Assembly (NCBI GenBank): GCA_033032865.1
Contig: JAWHQI010000166.1
Span: 3,348,001 to 3,412,000 of the forward strand
Direction: 5' to 3'
DNA from: Dactylorhiza incarnata
Taxonomy: Eukaryota > Streptophyta > Magnoliopsida > Asparagales > Orchidaceae
DNA: 64,000 nucleotides
Shown: piece by piece, positions 1 to 8,731 of the stretch
Numbering within the stretch: position 1 is the first letter of the stretch
Layout: each line of letters begins with the position of its first letter
Program-made: the position numbers and the translations under genes
The notes under the pieces: generated by a model
What the model saw: only the letters and a program-made list of their open reading frames with translations
The model's database searches: none
What the model was told of the DNA's origin: nothing

Positions 1-515
1 TTGGATTTTTTTTTCAAAACAGAAAGAATTTTTCGAGGTTTCACACCTGATGTTATCATTTCTTGAACAACCTTTTGTTCATTATCATCTAATCTCCCTG
101 CGTATGCATGTGCCTCTAGATGAACAAAACTATGATTATGGATTCCACATTTTACCTGTAATTTCCATTCATCCAAACACATATCTCTCTGGCCTTGTAA
201 TGCAAAAAGACATCCACAAAGCTTGGAGCTTGTTTTCCTTAAATTCCTTTTAACAAACCCTTTATTACGCTGATTTTCTCGGGGTAAACCACCTCTATCG
301 CAACCCAACATAATCCTTGGTTTACCGTGTGCAACAATCTTATCGGCTCTTTGAATGGTTATAAAAAACCCTATACGTCTTGCAACAGTATGAGTCCATT
401 CAACCAAATTATCTCTATTTGGAAAAAGAGTATCAATGATAAATTCATTTCCAACATCTAAATGTGTTGAATTACTAGACTCTTCAAGCAATGTCAAATC
501 TTCGTTTGAACACAT
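1..515 (-). CDS. MULE transposase, FAR1-like N-terminal domain (partial)
   Basis: An open frame of 171 codons starts at the ATG at 513-515 and runs off the window. Residues ~35-60 contain LFPNRDNLVEWTHTVARRIG and are followed by IMLGCDRGG. Further on come paired cysteines (KLCGC) and a C..HNH block (VKCGIHNHSF) near residues 125-135. This order matches the FAR1/WRKY-GCM1-type zinc-binding domain found at the start of many plant MULE transposases and of the domesticated FHY3/FAR1 family. The catalytic DDE domain would lie to the left. No stop interrupts the visible part, so the element could have been active recently. A domesticated FAR1-related gene is the alternative, but the terminal-repeat-like end upstream favours a transposon. 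Confidence 0.72.
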   Translation of the reverse strand, partial: MCSNEDLTLLEESSNSTHLDVGNEFIIDTLFPNRDNLVEWTHTVARRIGFFITIQRADKIVAHGKPRIMLGCDRGGLPRENQRNKGFVKRNLRKTSSKLCGCLFALQGQRDMCLDEWKLQVKCGIHNHSFVHLEAHAYAGRLDDNEQKVVQEMITSGVKPRKILSVLKKKS

Positions 516-536
516 TGTTAGCACAATTAGAAAAAC

Positions 537-863
537 CTGAAAAATTGGAACACACATTACATATTTGTCGTCCCCCAAGCTAGAAACTCTGTACATGTTC
601 TATCTTCATTACATGTTCCAGAAATAGCATTATTAATTCTATTCTGTACATGAGCGAAACTAAAAATTAGGGAGAATTTTTTTTCTGATAACATGTACAG
701 AGATAAATGCAACCCCTAATTCTATTCCATAATGCCATGAAGATAGAACACACAAGACAACTGTGAACTCATAGTGTAACACATAAACAAAGAACAAATT
801 TGTGAAATAGTTTAAACTGTGAACTACTCATCAATAATTTTTTTGGAAGAAGATGAATAGTAC
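537..863 (-). other. Putative 5'-leader intron of the MULE transposase
   Basis: On the minus strand a GT donor (AAG|GTACTA, at 863) and a pyrimidine-preceded CAG acceptor (ending at 537) bracket an AT-rich stretch between the GC-rich leader and the transposase ATG at 515. Splicing would leave only about 21 nt of leader before the ATG. Inferred from splice consensus and base composition only. Confidence 0.45.
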
Positions 864-1199
864 CTTCCAGGAAGAGCGCGAGGAGAACGGCTACGACTCA
901 ACAATGGCGGAGGAGAACGACTACGTCTCGAAGAAATGCTACCCCCGGCGGAGGAGAAGAAATGCGACCCCGGCCTGCGGCGGAGGAGAAGATGGGGGTT
1001 CCCAGACCTGCCTTCAACAACAATGGCGTAAGAGATCGTCTGCGGCTTGGGGGTTTTCTATCGCTGGTGGAGGAGAAGAAATGCGATTGCTGGCGGAGGA
1101 GAAGATGGGGGTTTTCACAAATCGCGATTTTCTGCGCTTGGGGGTTTTCGATCGCTGCTTAGGGGTTTGCCTGCGCTTAGGACTGTCGATCGGGGGAGT
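864..1199 (-). other. MULE leader exon, repetitive
   Basis: Strand-biased, GC-rich leader made of imperfect repeats of a GGAGGAGAAGA-like block (on +) and of a GGGGGTTTTC block. It gives overlapping long frames on both strands with R/G-rich nonsense peptides. I read it as a 5' UTR of the minus-strand transposase, not as coding sequence. Confidence 0.4.
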
Positions 1200-1277
1200 G
1201 GAATAGGAAAAAACTGTAAAATAGAGTTTATTTTATGGGTGCATATAGCGAAAATAGACTGCCTTTGACATTGCTCT
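1200..1277. repeat. Candidate terminal inverted repeat of the MULE
   Basis: Read from 1276 on the minus strand it begins GAGCAATGTCAAAGGCAG and then has TTTTCGCTATATGCACCC. The core TTTTCGCTAT(A/T).GCACCC starts ~22 bp from the tip, against ~24 bp in the 8732-9676 element. No TSD can be tested. Confidence 0.5.
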
Positions 1278-2315
1278 AAAAATAATGATTGAAATTCATA
1301 AAATCCAAAAAATTTTAGTAGACCTCCTAGACCTACTATGTAGGTTATTATTAGGTCTACAAAAACTAATTTCGAAATATAATGACTCTTTAAAATGATT
1401 TTTATTAAAATATAATTTTTTTTATAAAAAATAATTATAAAATATTGATGTATATATTTTTTACGGTCATTTTGAGTACTCATGTATATATGTTTGCGGG
1501 AGAAGCCTGTAGGAGCGGGCGAAACACGCCGTCGTCGGCTGGTTACTGTCGAATGCGGGCGCAGCCCGCTAAGAGTCAGCGGGCACGGGCGAAGCCCATG
1601 CGAAGCTGCTCGTGTATATATATACTTATATATAAAGATATGTTTCATTTGTACAGTGTACTGCGTCGGTCGCAAACAAAAGCTTGTACAGTGCCCTGGC
1701 GCTGGCTATATCGCAAAGCAGTCCCTTGAATTTATATATATCTTTAACTACTATACATAAGAAGTTGCCTTTGGTGCAACATTCAAAATTTTCAAATATA
1801 GCCTCGTTCTTTTACTCCAATGACTTAATATATATTATGAAAATATGTAAATTCATAAAATATAATGGCTATTTGTGTAATTACACTATATCCCTATATA
1901 GTAGTTAGTGATATATATAAGTGACAGGCACGGGCCTCCGGCCCTATGTGAGGTCAATCGGCGGGCTTCGCCCGCCCCTCAGCCGCCACTTTTATTTTTA
2001 CTAATTATATATATATATATTAAGTAATTAAATTTTTTAAACCCTAACAAAAGTAATTATATATATTAAGTAATTATATTAAAATAATCATATTAAAGTA
2101 ATTATATAAATTTTTTTAAATCCTAACAAAAGTAATTATATTAAAGTAATTATATCAATTTTTTTAAACCCTAACAAAGGTAATTATATATATATATATA
2201 TATATATATTAAGTAATTATATTCAAGTAATTATATTAAAGTAATTATATTAAAGTAATTATATAAATTTTTTTAAACCCAAACAAAAGTAATTATATTA
2301 AAGTAATTATATATA
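1278..2315. repeat. AT-rich spacer with GC hairpins and TAATTATAT tandem repeats
   Basis: No gene seen. 1495-1605 and 1925-1985 hold GC-rich hairpins, for example GGCGGGC-TTC-GCCCGCC near 1953-1970 and GCGGGC-GCA-GCCCGC near 1556-1570. 1990-2315 is built from imperfect repeats of AAGTAATTATATTAA and of TTTTTTTAAACCC. GC-rich hairpins inside AT-rich DNA are typical of Helitron 3' ends, and copies of one (the CGCCCGCCCCTCAGC block) recur at ~4090. Confidence 0.45.
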
Positions 2316-2339
2316 TCTATATTATATAAAGAAGTACTT

Positions 2340-2830
2340 TCAGGCCCATTGAAGCCAAAATATAACCATCCAGCAAATGAAAACCGTCCGATCAGCTGCT
2401 CCCAAATGATGCCACCAGTCCGATCCTCAACACCATCTCCCGAAACCCTCATACAAAGTCCTCACGACATTTGCTTTCCTCCACATCTGCACCTCCCTCC
2501 CGACGGCTCCCAAACCTCTACCGCGAACCCCACACCGCTCATCATCTTGGTGCTGCACCTCCTTCCCGACGGCTCCCGAAATCCACAGCGAGTCCCAACG
2601 GTACCTCATCTCCGGCGTTGTAGCTCCTCCACGCCGGCTCCCGCCCTCTACGCGACTCTCAGGCCAACCCTCCATCTCTCCCCCCCAAGCCATTCGACAA
2701 CCTCCTTCTCCATCCCGCCGGCCACAAAGATCATACAACGCAGCGCCTCTGCTGTACGATCGGAGCAGTTCTTAACGATTCCTTGCAGCTCAACTGCACT
2801 CCAATCAGATCAAGTGCATCCCTAACAGAT
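2340..2830. other. C/T-rich stretch, possible captured sequence
   Basis: A CT-rich block gives a 158-codon plus frame that is mostly P, S and T, and a 103-codon minus frame. I recognise no domain in either. Helitrons often carry captured exons, but nothing here identifies a donor gene. Confidence 0.2.
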
Positions 2831-3249
2831 CAACTCAATTTCACGCCTTGGTAGAAATCATTTCTTATATTAATCTAGATTTTTTTACAGTTTGCCACAG
2901 ATTTTTCATCATTACGATTTAAGGCATCCAACTTTTAATTGGTTCCTTTCTTAGATTTAAAAAAAAATCATGTGCACACAAGGTGTTTGACTCATGCCCT
3001 CAAAGAACACATTGCACATATGAGTTATGTTTGAGTTTGGACACGAGGTGTTTTATTTTAATCTCTATTAATATGGGTGTTCTATTTTAATCTCTACTAG
3101 CAAGGTGAAAAATTTGCAGTCCAGCAGCATCTCTACTAACAAGCAAATTCATCTTCAGTGTCTTTGGGTTTGTTTCTATGATCGTTTATCTAAGTTGGGT
3201 GTAGATATAGTAGCTCAAGTTCAATAGTAGCCATGGGCACACTCAAACG

Positions 3250-3366
3250 CCCCAGACGCCGCAGCCCTATCGCCTCCACACTATCGCCACCACCCTATCG
3301 CCTCCACACTATCGCCTCCACACTATCGCCGCCACCCTATCGCTGCCACCCTATCGCCGCAACCCT
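3250..3366. repeat. Minisatellite, CCTATCGCC(T/G)CCACA-type unit
   Basis: About eight imperfect tandem copies of a 12-15 bp unit (CTATCGCCTCCACA / CTATCGCCGCCACC). Translations are low-complexity, so this is not read as coding. Confidence 0.7.
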
Positions 3367-3539
3367 CATCCGCAGCCGAGAAGCATGGCGACGGCCATTG
3401 CCATTGCCAATATGTTCTGTTTCCTGTTCAGATTTTTTGTTCAGATTCTTTCGCTTAATTAAATATTAACCATGTTAATCTAATTAATAACATAAATAAC
3501 TGGGCCGAGAAATCTGTTGATCTGCATGGAATACTTAAG

Positions 3540-3840
3540 AGCTTCACTTTTAGGAAAATGTTTCTATCGAAGTGAAGCCTCAATGTGACCCAGCAAGCCA
3601 CATCATAACAGATTTCTGGGAAAAGTTTTATATCAAGATTTTTTTCAAATCTTTGTCCAACTTTTCACAAAATTTTGTACAAATCTCTCGAAATTTTGAA
3701 CAGATTTTAAAGAAACTTTGTTCACAGATTTAGTAGAAATTTTTTCCAGAGCTTTATTCACAATTCACAAACTTTTGTACAGCTTTGTTCACAGATTTTT
3801 CACAAAGTTTTACACAAAACATTCTCTCATTCATAATTAG
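3540..3840. repeat. Degenerate AT-rich repeats (TTTGTTCACAGATTTT-like)
   Basis: Short imperfect direct repeats of CACAAA.TTTTGTAC and TTTGTTCACAGATTTT are scattered through ~200 bp. No gene is seen. 3370-3540 and 3840-3950 hold nothing I recognise. Confidence 0.4.
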
Positions 3841-4062
3841 TTAGACATGATTAATTGGGAATAAATTACCTTGATGGGTAAGACATGATAAATTGCAAGT
3901 GACCCTATTTTTTTTATAAAGTTATCCTGAATGTGTTGATGTGTTATATATAACTGCATGCATGCCGGGAACGGACAAAGCCCGTCGGGGGCCGGCGAAG
4001 TCCGCCGGGGACGGGCAAAGTACTGTCGCGCGTGGCACGGGGGGCTCCCCGTGCACTATCAC

Positions 4063-4824
4063 TCGTATATTAAGTAATTATATTCAGTCGCCCGCCCCTC
4101 AGCGCACCTGCGTTCGTCGAACGCAGTAGCCCCTGCGTTCGTCGAACGCAGTAGCCCCTGCGTTCGTCGAACGCAGTAGCCCCTGCGTTCGTCGAACGCA
4201 GTAGCCCCTGCGTTCGTCGAACGCAGTAGCCCCTGCGTTCGTCGAACGCAGGTTCGCCCTTCGTCGAACGCAGGCGCTCCTGCGTTCGACGAACGCAAGG
4301 GCTACTGCGTTCGACGAATGCAGGTGCGCCTGCGTTCGACGAACGCAGGGGCTCCTGCGTTCGACGAACGGTCAGGGCCACCGTTCGTCGATCGCTGGAG
4401 GTTCGCCGTTCGTCGAATGGAGAACCTGTGTTCGACGAATGGCGGAACTCCGCGTTTGACGAACGGCGGCGCCACTGCCGTCGTTGGCAGTGCCGGAGCC
4501 CCGCCGAAGTACCACCGGCAGGTTCGCCGGAGATCGGCGAACCTGTCGGTGGCCTCACGCCGGCCAGCCGGCTGCTCCACCGCCGACGGCAGACCAAAAT
4601 GGGGCGGGAAGGACGGGAGGGAGGGGGCACGGGATTTCGCTGGGTTGGAGAGTTTGTTTTTTTTGGAAAATTAGCTATTCGCAGGCCTTTTTTCTGATTT
4701 GATTTTAGATCCAACGACTGTGGTTTGATTTTGTCTCAATTTCTTTGCCATGAAGTGCCTATTTACCTTGCCATGAACACAAAAACGATATTTCTTTATA
4801 ATATAGTATATATATATATATAGA
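4063..4824 (-). mobile_element. Second Helitron-like 5' end, minus strand (candidate)
   Basis: Read from 4824 on the minus strand the sequence begins TCTATATATATATATATATA and then has ACTATATTATAAAG, a plausible Helitron 5' terminus facing left. On the far side, near 4090, the block CGCCCGCCCCTCAGC (seen also at ~1970 with its full hairpin) is truncated in mid-hairpin. The element would contain the palindromic array at 4108-4470. No RepHel ORF. Boundaries are tentative. Confidence 0.28.
4108..4470. repeat. Palindromic 25-bp satellite array with orientation switch
   Basis: Six near-identical 25-bp units start at 4108, 4133, 4158, 4183, 4208 and 4233. Each holds the perfect palindrome TGCGTTCG-T-CGAACGCA followed by GTAGCCCC. 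From ~4276 degenerate units continue with the reverse-complement loop (TCGACGA), so the array is two arms facing each other, decaying to ~4470. All frames through it translate to repetitive R/S/T-rich peptides, so it is structural DNA and not a gene. Confidence 0.85.
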
Positions 4825-5059
4825 CACGTGATTTAGACATATATTGTTATCAATGCCTTAAGACAAGAAATAAATGACCATAAACGCTCTTCCTGTCTAA
4901 ACCCCTTGAATGTCTATCGCTTTAACGGAACTCTCAACGAGACTCAACTCTTAGCTTTCGAAAATCCGTGAGAGATTGTCGTGCTCGCCTTAATTAGTAG
5001 AGTAAGGAGAGGGAAGAAAGCACAACTTAATCTTCATGGGAAGAGGCTTGTTTTTGACC
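4471..5059. other. Unassigned flank before the pararetrovirus segment
   Basis: 4471-4640 is GC-rich and continues the decaying array. 4640-4824 is the AT-rich end of the Helitron-like sequence. 4830-5059 may belong to the pararetrovirus but has no sister copy in the window to align with. Confidence 0.25.
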
Positions 5060-5066
5060 CTTCATT

Positions 5067-5082
5067 CGGTATCGGAGGCTTG
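5067..5082 (+). promoter_or_regulatory. Degenerate tRNA-Met primer-like site, copy 1
   Basis: CGGTATCGGAGGCTTG resembles the plant initiator-tRNA-Met binding site TGGTATCAGAGC. It aligns with the better-preserved site at 11370 in the sister copy. A tandem echo of the surrounding GAGGCTTGTTTTTGACCC block lies just before it. Confidence 0.5.
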
Positions 5083-5639
5083 TTTTTGACCCGTCAAGAG
5101 TGTGAGTAGCTTGGGATGAGCTACGTTCCCTCTGGGATCCGTTCGCCCGAGATGGGGGTGTTGTGGGGATCCGATGTAAGGGGACTTATTAGAATCAGAT
5201 CTCTTTTTTTTGCAATTTTGCTATGTTCCTATTTTGCTTTTTTCATCGATTTTTCTCTATGAAGCCGTCGAATTGGTTTTTGGTAAGCTCCGTTTGTGGT
5301 GGGGAGCCTTGGTTTGGAGCTAGTTCGCTGCTTAACTTGGATTATAAAGACAAGATCCAAGATTCGGCGCCTAGCCGTAGAGAAAGAGAACATGCAAAAA
5401 ATAAAATTTTAACTTTATGAATTCTATTATGATAGCAAAATTTGGATGATAGAGATCTCTTCTTAATTTGCCTTTTTAGAGTGATTTTGCTAATCTATTT
5501 CCTAAAGGGAGAACATATCCTCCTCTCTCACACATGAGCAACTCTTTTAATTTGCCGATCGTCTCGGTTGAGGACGATTATCTTTGCCCTTTTTCATGAT
5601 AAAAAGAAACTTATGAACATAATATTCATTTACCAAATA

Positions 5640-6013
5640 ATGGTAAAAAAAAGCGCAAATGCTAGAAACAGTTTATTAAATTTAATCATTGATAAACTAC
5701 AAACTATTAGCAGCGATATACAAATTTTTTTACATCAAATTGATCATAAGAGAAAATATCCTAGAGACGTAAGGCCAGATGAAAACAAAAAAAGTTTCAT
5801 TGGTTAAATAATATTAAGATGGTAAAATTTTCAGCGGAGGAAAAGAATAAGATTAATATTGAAGAAATCTTGTATGACACTTTTCTTGAATTAAAAACCA
5901 AAGAACATGCCAGAGATATTAGTTACCCTGAATTATATGACTATTACACAAGCACTCATGCACAAATGATTACTATAAGCTTCAAGACTTTGAACAAAAT
6001 TCTACGTAAATAG
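5640..6013 (+). pseudogene. Pararetrovirus leader ORF (unknown function), copy 1
   Basis: Two neighbouring frames (MVKKSANARNSLL... and MVKFSAEEKNKIN...) are interrupted at 5805. In sister copy 2 (15746-15989) the corresponding segments are one open frame, which shows they were one protein. It is rich in K, N, I and L with a heptad-like stretch (LLNLIIDKLQTISSDIQIFL), suggesting a coiled coil. I do not recognise the family; small coiled-coil virion-associated proteins exist in caulimovirids, but that is only an analogy. A MITE begins 5 bp past its end. Confidence 0.45.
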
Positions 6014-6018
6014 ATATA

Positions 6019-6138
6019 GGCTTCGTTTGGGGGGACTTATTTTCACCGGTCAAGCGGTTACGACAGCATGAATCGGTCGTAACCGCTAATCGGTCGTAAC
6101 CGCTTGACCGGTGAAAATAAGTCCCCCCAAACGGAGTC
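6019..6138. mobile_element. Tourist-like MITE, copy A (120 bp)
   Basis: Nearly complete foldback: GGCTTCGTTTGGGGGGACTT at the left, and its reverse complement at the right with one or two changes. It is flanked by ATA (6016-6018 and 6139-6141). The 3-bp TSD and GG..CGTTTGG ends fit PIF/Harbinger-related Tourist MITEs. Same family as 10579-10708. Confidence 0.85.
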
Positions 6139-6289
6139 ATAATCTCTTCTAAGTGATGGCCCAGGTGCTTCTTGAGAATATGAGAGAGATGATATAAAAA
6201 TTCCCCCATTTAAAGATAAGAATTTCTTAGGTACGGGAGAAGTCAAGAATGAGCAAATTATCATAGTAATCAAGTTTTTTTTATAAGAA

Positions 6290-6870
6290 AGTGCATATTC
6301 AAGGAAATTTTAAGATGTCAAATTATTTTAATATTGATAAAATTCCTCATCGACATCTCCAACAATATATGATCGAGTGGGCTCGACACACTTGTGGTAC
6401 GATACATATTTTATGTAAATACCTGAGTAAATCCGACTTTTTGACTTATGCCACTAGTTTGTGGGAAGGCTTCGCAAAACCTCGATAAAATGCACTCACA
6501 AGAAGCCCAAAATATTCAATCAGCCAATACGAAAGATGAAATGATCAGTAAATTAATGACTATCTTATACGCCGATTTAACTAGTAAATTAATGACTATC
6601 TTATATGCCGATTTAACTAGTAAAAAGCTTACATGATTCAACAAATTATGAAGCTTTACTTTTAAAAATGCAACTTTGCGATATTTGCATGATGGAAGAA
6701 TTTACTATCACTTATATCAGGTATATATTCGAACTTAACGATACTCGTAAAAAGATACTTTGGATAAAGAATTTCTTCGAAAAAATTCCAACTCCGTGGA
6801 ATACGCTAATGCAAGAGCAATTAAGAAAAAGCGTGTATAGAAACCATTAAAGTATATTCTGAACAAACAA
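6290..6870 (+). pseudogene. Caulimovirid coat-protein-like region, decayed
   Basis: Three short frames in succession (6291-6488, 6448-6636, 6668-6850) are broken by frameshifts and stops. The block MQLCDICMMEEFTITYIRYI followed by FFEKIPTPWNTLMQEQL matches my memory of the conserved pattern of caulimovirid coat proteins upstream of their zinc knuckle. The knuckle itself is not seen; the element at 6905-7452 lies where it would be expected. An in-frame 36-bp duplication lies at 6547-6618. Assignment is by motif only; an LTR-retrotransposon gag is less likely because no LTRs flank it. Confidence 0.5.
6547..6618 (+). repeat. 36-bp in-frame tandem duplication
   Basis: Two adjacent copies of a 36-bp unit with one visible base difference (TATACGCC / TATATGCC) encode SKLMTILYADLT twice. 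Confidence 0.85.
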
Positions 6871-6904
6871 AGGCATTTAAACAAATTAAAGAATTGAACA
6901 GATT

Positions 6905-7452
6905 GCTTTGTCAAAATTAGATATAATGTTGTGCAAAATATGATGAAGATACAACATAATTATTTGTAGTATTCATAATGTTAGATACGAATCAGTACTA
7001 TGGTGTAATTATATCTAACATATGACTTGGCATAGTGGTTATTATGTTAGGTACGATACAATATTTAGATATAACATATAAATTGTTAGGCATAGCGTGT
7101 TCAAAAAGATTGGTCTCGAGGAGCCCGCCCGGGACCGGCCCAAAAAAAGCCGGCTAGGCCCGGCCCGGGCCAAGGCCAGGCTTGGATGCCTTATAGAGCC
7201 CCCATATCAGCCGGTTGCCCGGCCCGGGCCAGGCAAAGCCCGGGCGCCTGGCCTAGCCTGAGCTCGGCACCCGGGCCGACGGGAAATCCCGTCTCATGGA
7301 GGGATTTCTATTGACATAGAATGTATGTTTGGTATGACAAATGTTACTACTGTTATCAAGAAAAGAAACTAGTTTTAAGCATAAAATGTTTGATACGACA
7401 ATGACCTTTTTGTCCAAACTCAGCAGAGCAAATAAGCCGTGCCAAACGAAGC
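6905..7452. mobile_element. Possible Harbinger-like element with GC-rich core
   Basis: The right end reads, on the minus strand, GCTTCGTTTGGCACGGCTTA, like the ends of the MITEs and the Harbinger element here (CGTTTGG..CTTAT). The left end GCTTTGTC is only weakly related. Flanks ATT/ACT are not a clean TSD. The interior has AT-rich repeats (TGTTAGATACGA-like) and a GC-rich patch. No coding sequence seen. Confidence 0.35.
7096..7300. repeat. GC-rich CCCGGGCC/GGCCCGGG inverted-repeat patch
   Basis: About 200 bp of multiply self-complementary CCCGGGCC, GGCCCGGC and GCCCGGGC motifs, in sharp contrast to the AT-rich flanks. Such patches occur at subterminal regions of some plant hAT elements, but no 8-bp TSD or hAT end was found. 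Confidence 0.5.
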
Positions 7453-7745
7453 ACTATTCTGCGAATAAATTTTTTCAATTCAAATTGCAAACAGTTATCA
7501 TGCTGATGAAATAAATGACACGGAAGTCACTTCTCCTGTTTTTTCTTCTCAATCATTCCTAGCATATGAGCAACACAATCTTTCTTCATACCAAGCACAA
7601 AATAAATCAAAAACCTTATATTCTCTAAACGATAAACCCAAAAAAGACAAGAAAAATGATAAACGTTCTTACAAAAACCAAACACAAGAAATGTTTGAAG
7701 GGGCCAACCATATTAAACCAATGCGACATCATAATAGTTTCTTCT
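7453..7745 (+). pseudogene. Pararetrovirus basic linker region
   Basis: An open stretch rich in S, Q, N and K (for example NDKPKKDKKNDKRSYKNQTQ) lies between the coat-like and movement-like regions. This is the place and composition of the lysine-rich tail of a coat protein, but no specific motif confirms it. It ends in stops near 7750. Confidence 0.35.
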
Positions 7746-7789
7746 TATAGTAAAAAAAACATAACTCCACAGTATCGGTGAAACCTATA

Positions 7790-8280
7790 CAATTACTGAT
7801 GAGTATATAGAAAAATTAAAGGAAGCCAACCCAAAAACAAATAAAAAAGAAGTATATAGATGTAATAATTGGAGTTCTCATTTTCTTAACAAACATGTAT
7901 ATATATTCGAAAGAATGCAAGGTAATATTGAGCTTAAAGAGGGTGAAAAATTCACTTCAATACAATTGTTAAACGGAAAAAAATAGTGACTAAAAAGCGT
8001 TACTCTGGAGAAACATATTTACATATAGGAAGGATTCAACTAAAAATCACTAGGCTATTCCGATCAGGTATAGATAGCCTCATACTAATCGTGTCGCGAC
8101 GAACGAATAATAGATCCGCTTAATAGTTTACTTGATGGTGCAAAATTCAATTTAGAAAATAGGATATTCGGCGTTAATATTCATTCCGTTTTTTGCGTAA
8201 GTCTACGTGACATTAATATATGCAAATCAATTACCATTTCCATTCATTTAAGAAAGTGTATCTATGATTTAAGGATCTAA
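7790..8280 (+). pseudogene. 30K-type movement-protein-like region, decayed
   Basis: Pieces in different frames: VYRCNNWSSHFLNKHVYIFE (7850-7920), then GETYLHIGRIQLKITRLFRS followed by GID (~8005-8070), then LDGAKFNLENRIFGVNIHSV with a following V.LRD block (8133-8215). The spacing of the LHIG..I..+FR.GID core and the later V.LRD block resembles the 30K movement-protein superfamily of caulimovirids. At least two frame changes and one stop (7985) separate the pieces. Function is inferred from this pattern alone. Confidence 0.45.
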
Positions 8281-8330
8281 AATCCTTGGAATACATCAAC
8301 ATTTAAATCTTTAACACCTAAAGAATCGGT

Positions 8331-8578
8331 ATCCGGATCCCCTGGAGTTCATGCAGGAACTCCAGGGTGGAGTTCTGGGATTAATAGCCTTTGGATTAAA
8401 TCCAAGGGCTGGGATTAATCCCCTCTTTTCTCGCATGGGGTGGAATTCCCACATAAACTCATCGCGCCTAGCCATGAACTCTACTCGCCTAGGCTATTAA
8501 TACCCATGGAGTTCCCGCATACTCCACTCGCGGGAACTCCACCCCTGGAGTTCCTGCATGAACTCAGGGGATCCGGAT
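8331..8578. mobile_element. Foldback/MITE-like element
   Basis: Arms of ~38 bp (ATCCGGATCCCCTG.AGTTC...CTCCAGGG) lie in inverted orientation at both ends. Further inverted blocks lie inside (GGGATTAAT..ATTAATCCC; CGCGCCTAG..CTAGGC). It has no coding capacity. No convincing TSD was found, partly because the tips are themselves palindromic (GGATCCGGATCC). It interrupts the pararetrovirus just past the movement-like block. Confidence 0.7.
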
Positions 8579-8731
8579 CCCAATGAGGTAGGCTTTGGAA
8601 AAATTTATACAACCTCGAATAGTAGACTTTTGACATTTACAAATTGATAATGACTTGCAAGTATTTATAAAAAAATAAACCTACACATGTTCCGATGCCA
8701 GAAGAATATTTCGTTGCATCGGGAAATTTTA

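Larger units (their letters stand above)
1..1277 (-). mobile_element. MULE (Mutator-like) DNA transposon, 5' part
   Basis: Partial element running off the left edge, read on the minus strand. In order it has a terminal-repeat-like end near 1277, a purine/pyrimidine-biased leader exon, a leader intron and the start of a FAR1-type transposase ORF. The end at 1200-1277 shares the core TTTTCGCTAT..GCACCC, at nearly the same distance from the tip, with the short element at 8732-9676. That is the main reason to call it a terminal inverted repeat. The partner end and the TSD lie outside the window, so the element's limits are inferred. Confidence 0.6.
2316..4062 (+). mobile_element. Helitron-like element (candidate)
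   Basis: The start resembles a plant Helitron 5' end: TCTATATTATATAAAG at 2316, preceded by A. At the far side a strong hairpin (GCACGGGG-loop-CCCCGTGC, ~4033-4053) is followed by ACTATCACTCGTA. The AT repeats on either side (TATATTAAGTAATTATATTCA) resemble each other, as expected if the element split them. No RepHel coding sequence is present, so it would be non-autonomous. The 3' tetranucleotide is not a clean CTRR, so the call is tentative. Confidence 0.33.

Noticed and set aside
853..1206. Plus-strand 117-codon frame (MNSTFQEEREENGYDS...).
   Set aside because: Repeat-driven composition in the MULE leader, antisense to the transposase; no recognisable motif.
4108..4257. CRISPR-like appearance (regular palindromic repeat).
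   Set aside because: Spacers are identical and only 8 nt, the sequence is from a plant nuclear genome and no cas gene is present; it is a satellite.
4059..4714. Long minus-strand frames (79, 214 and 92 codons) over the palindromic array.
   Set aside because: They simply translate the 25-bp repeat into RRTQGLLRSTNAGATAF-type repeats; no domain, and frames exist on both strands.
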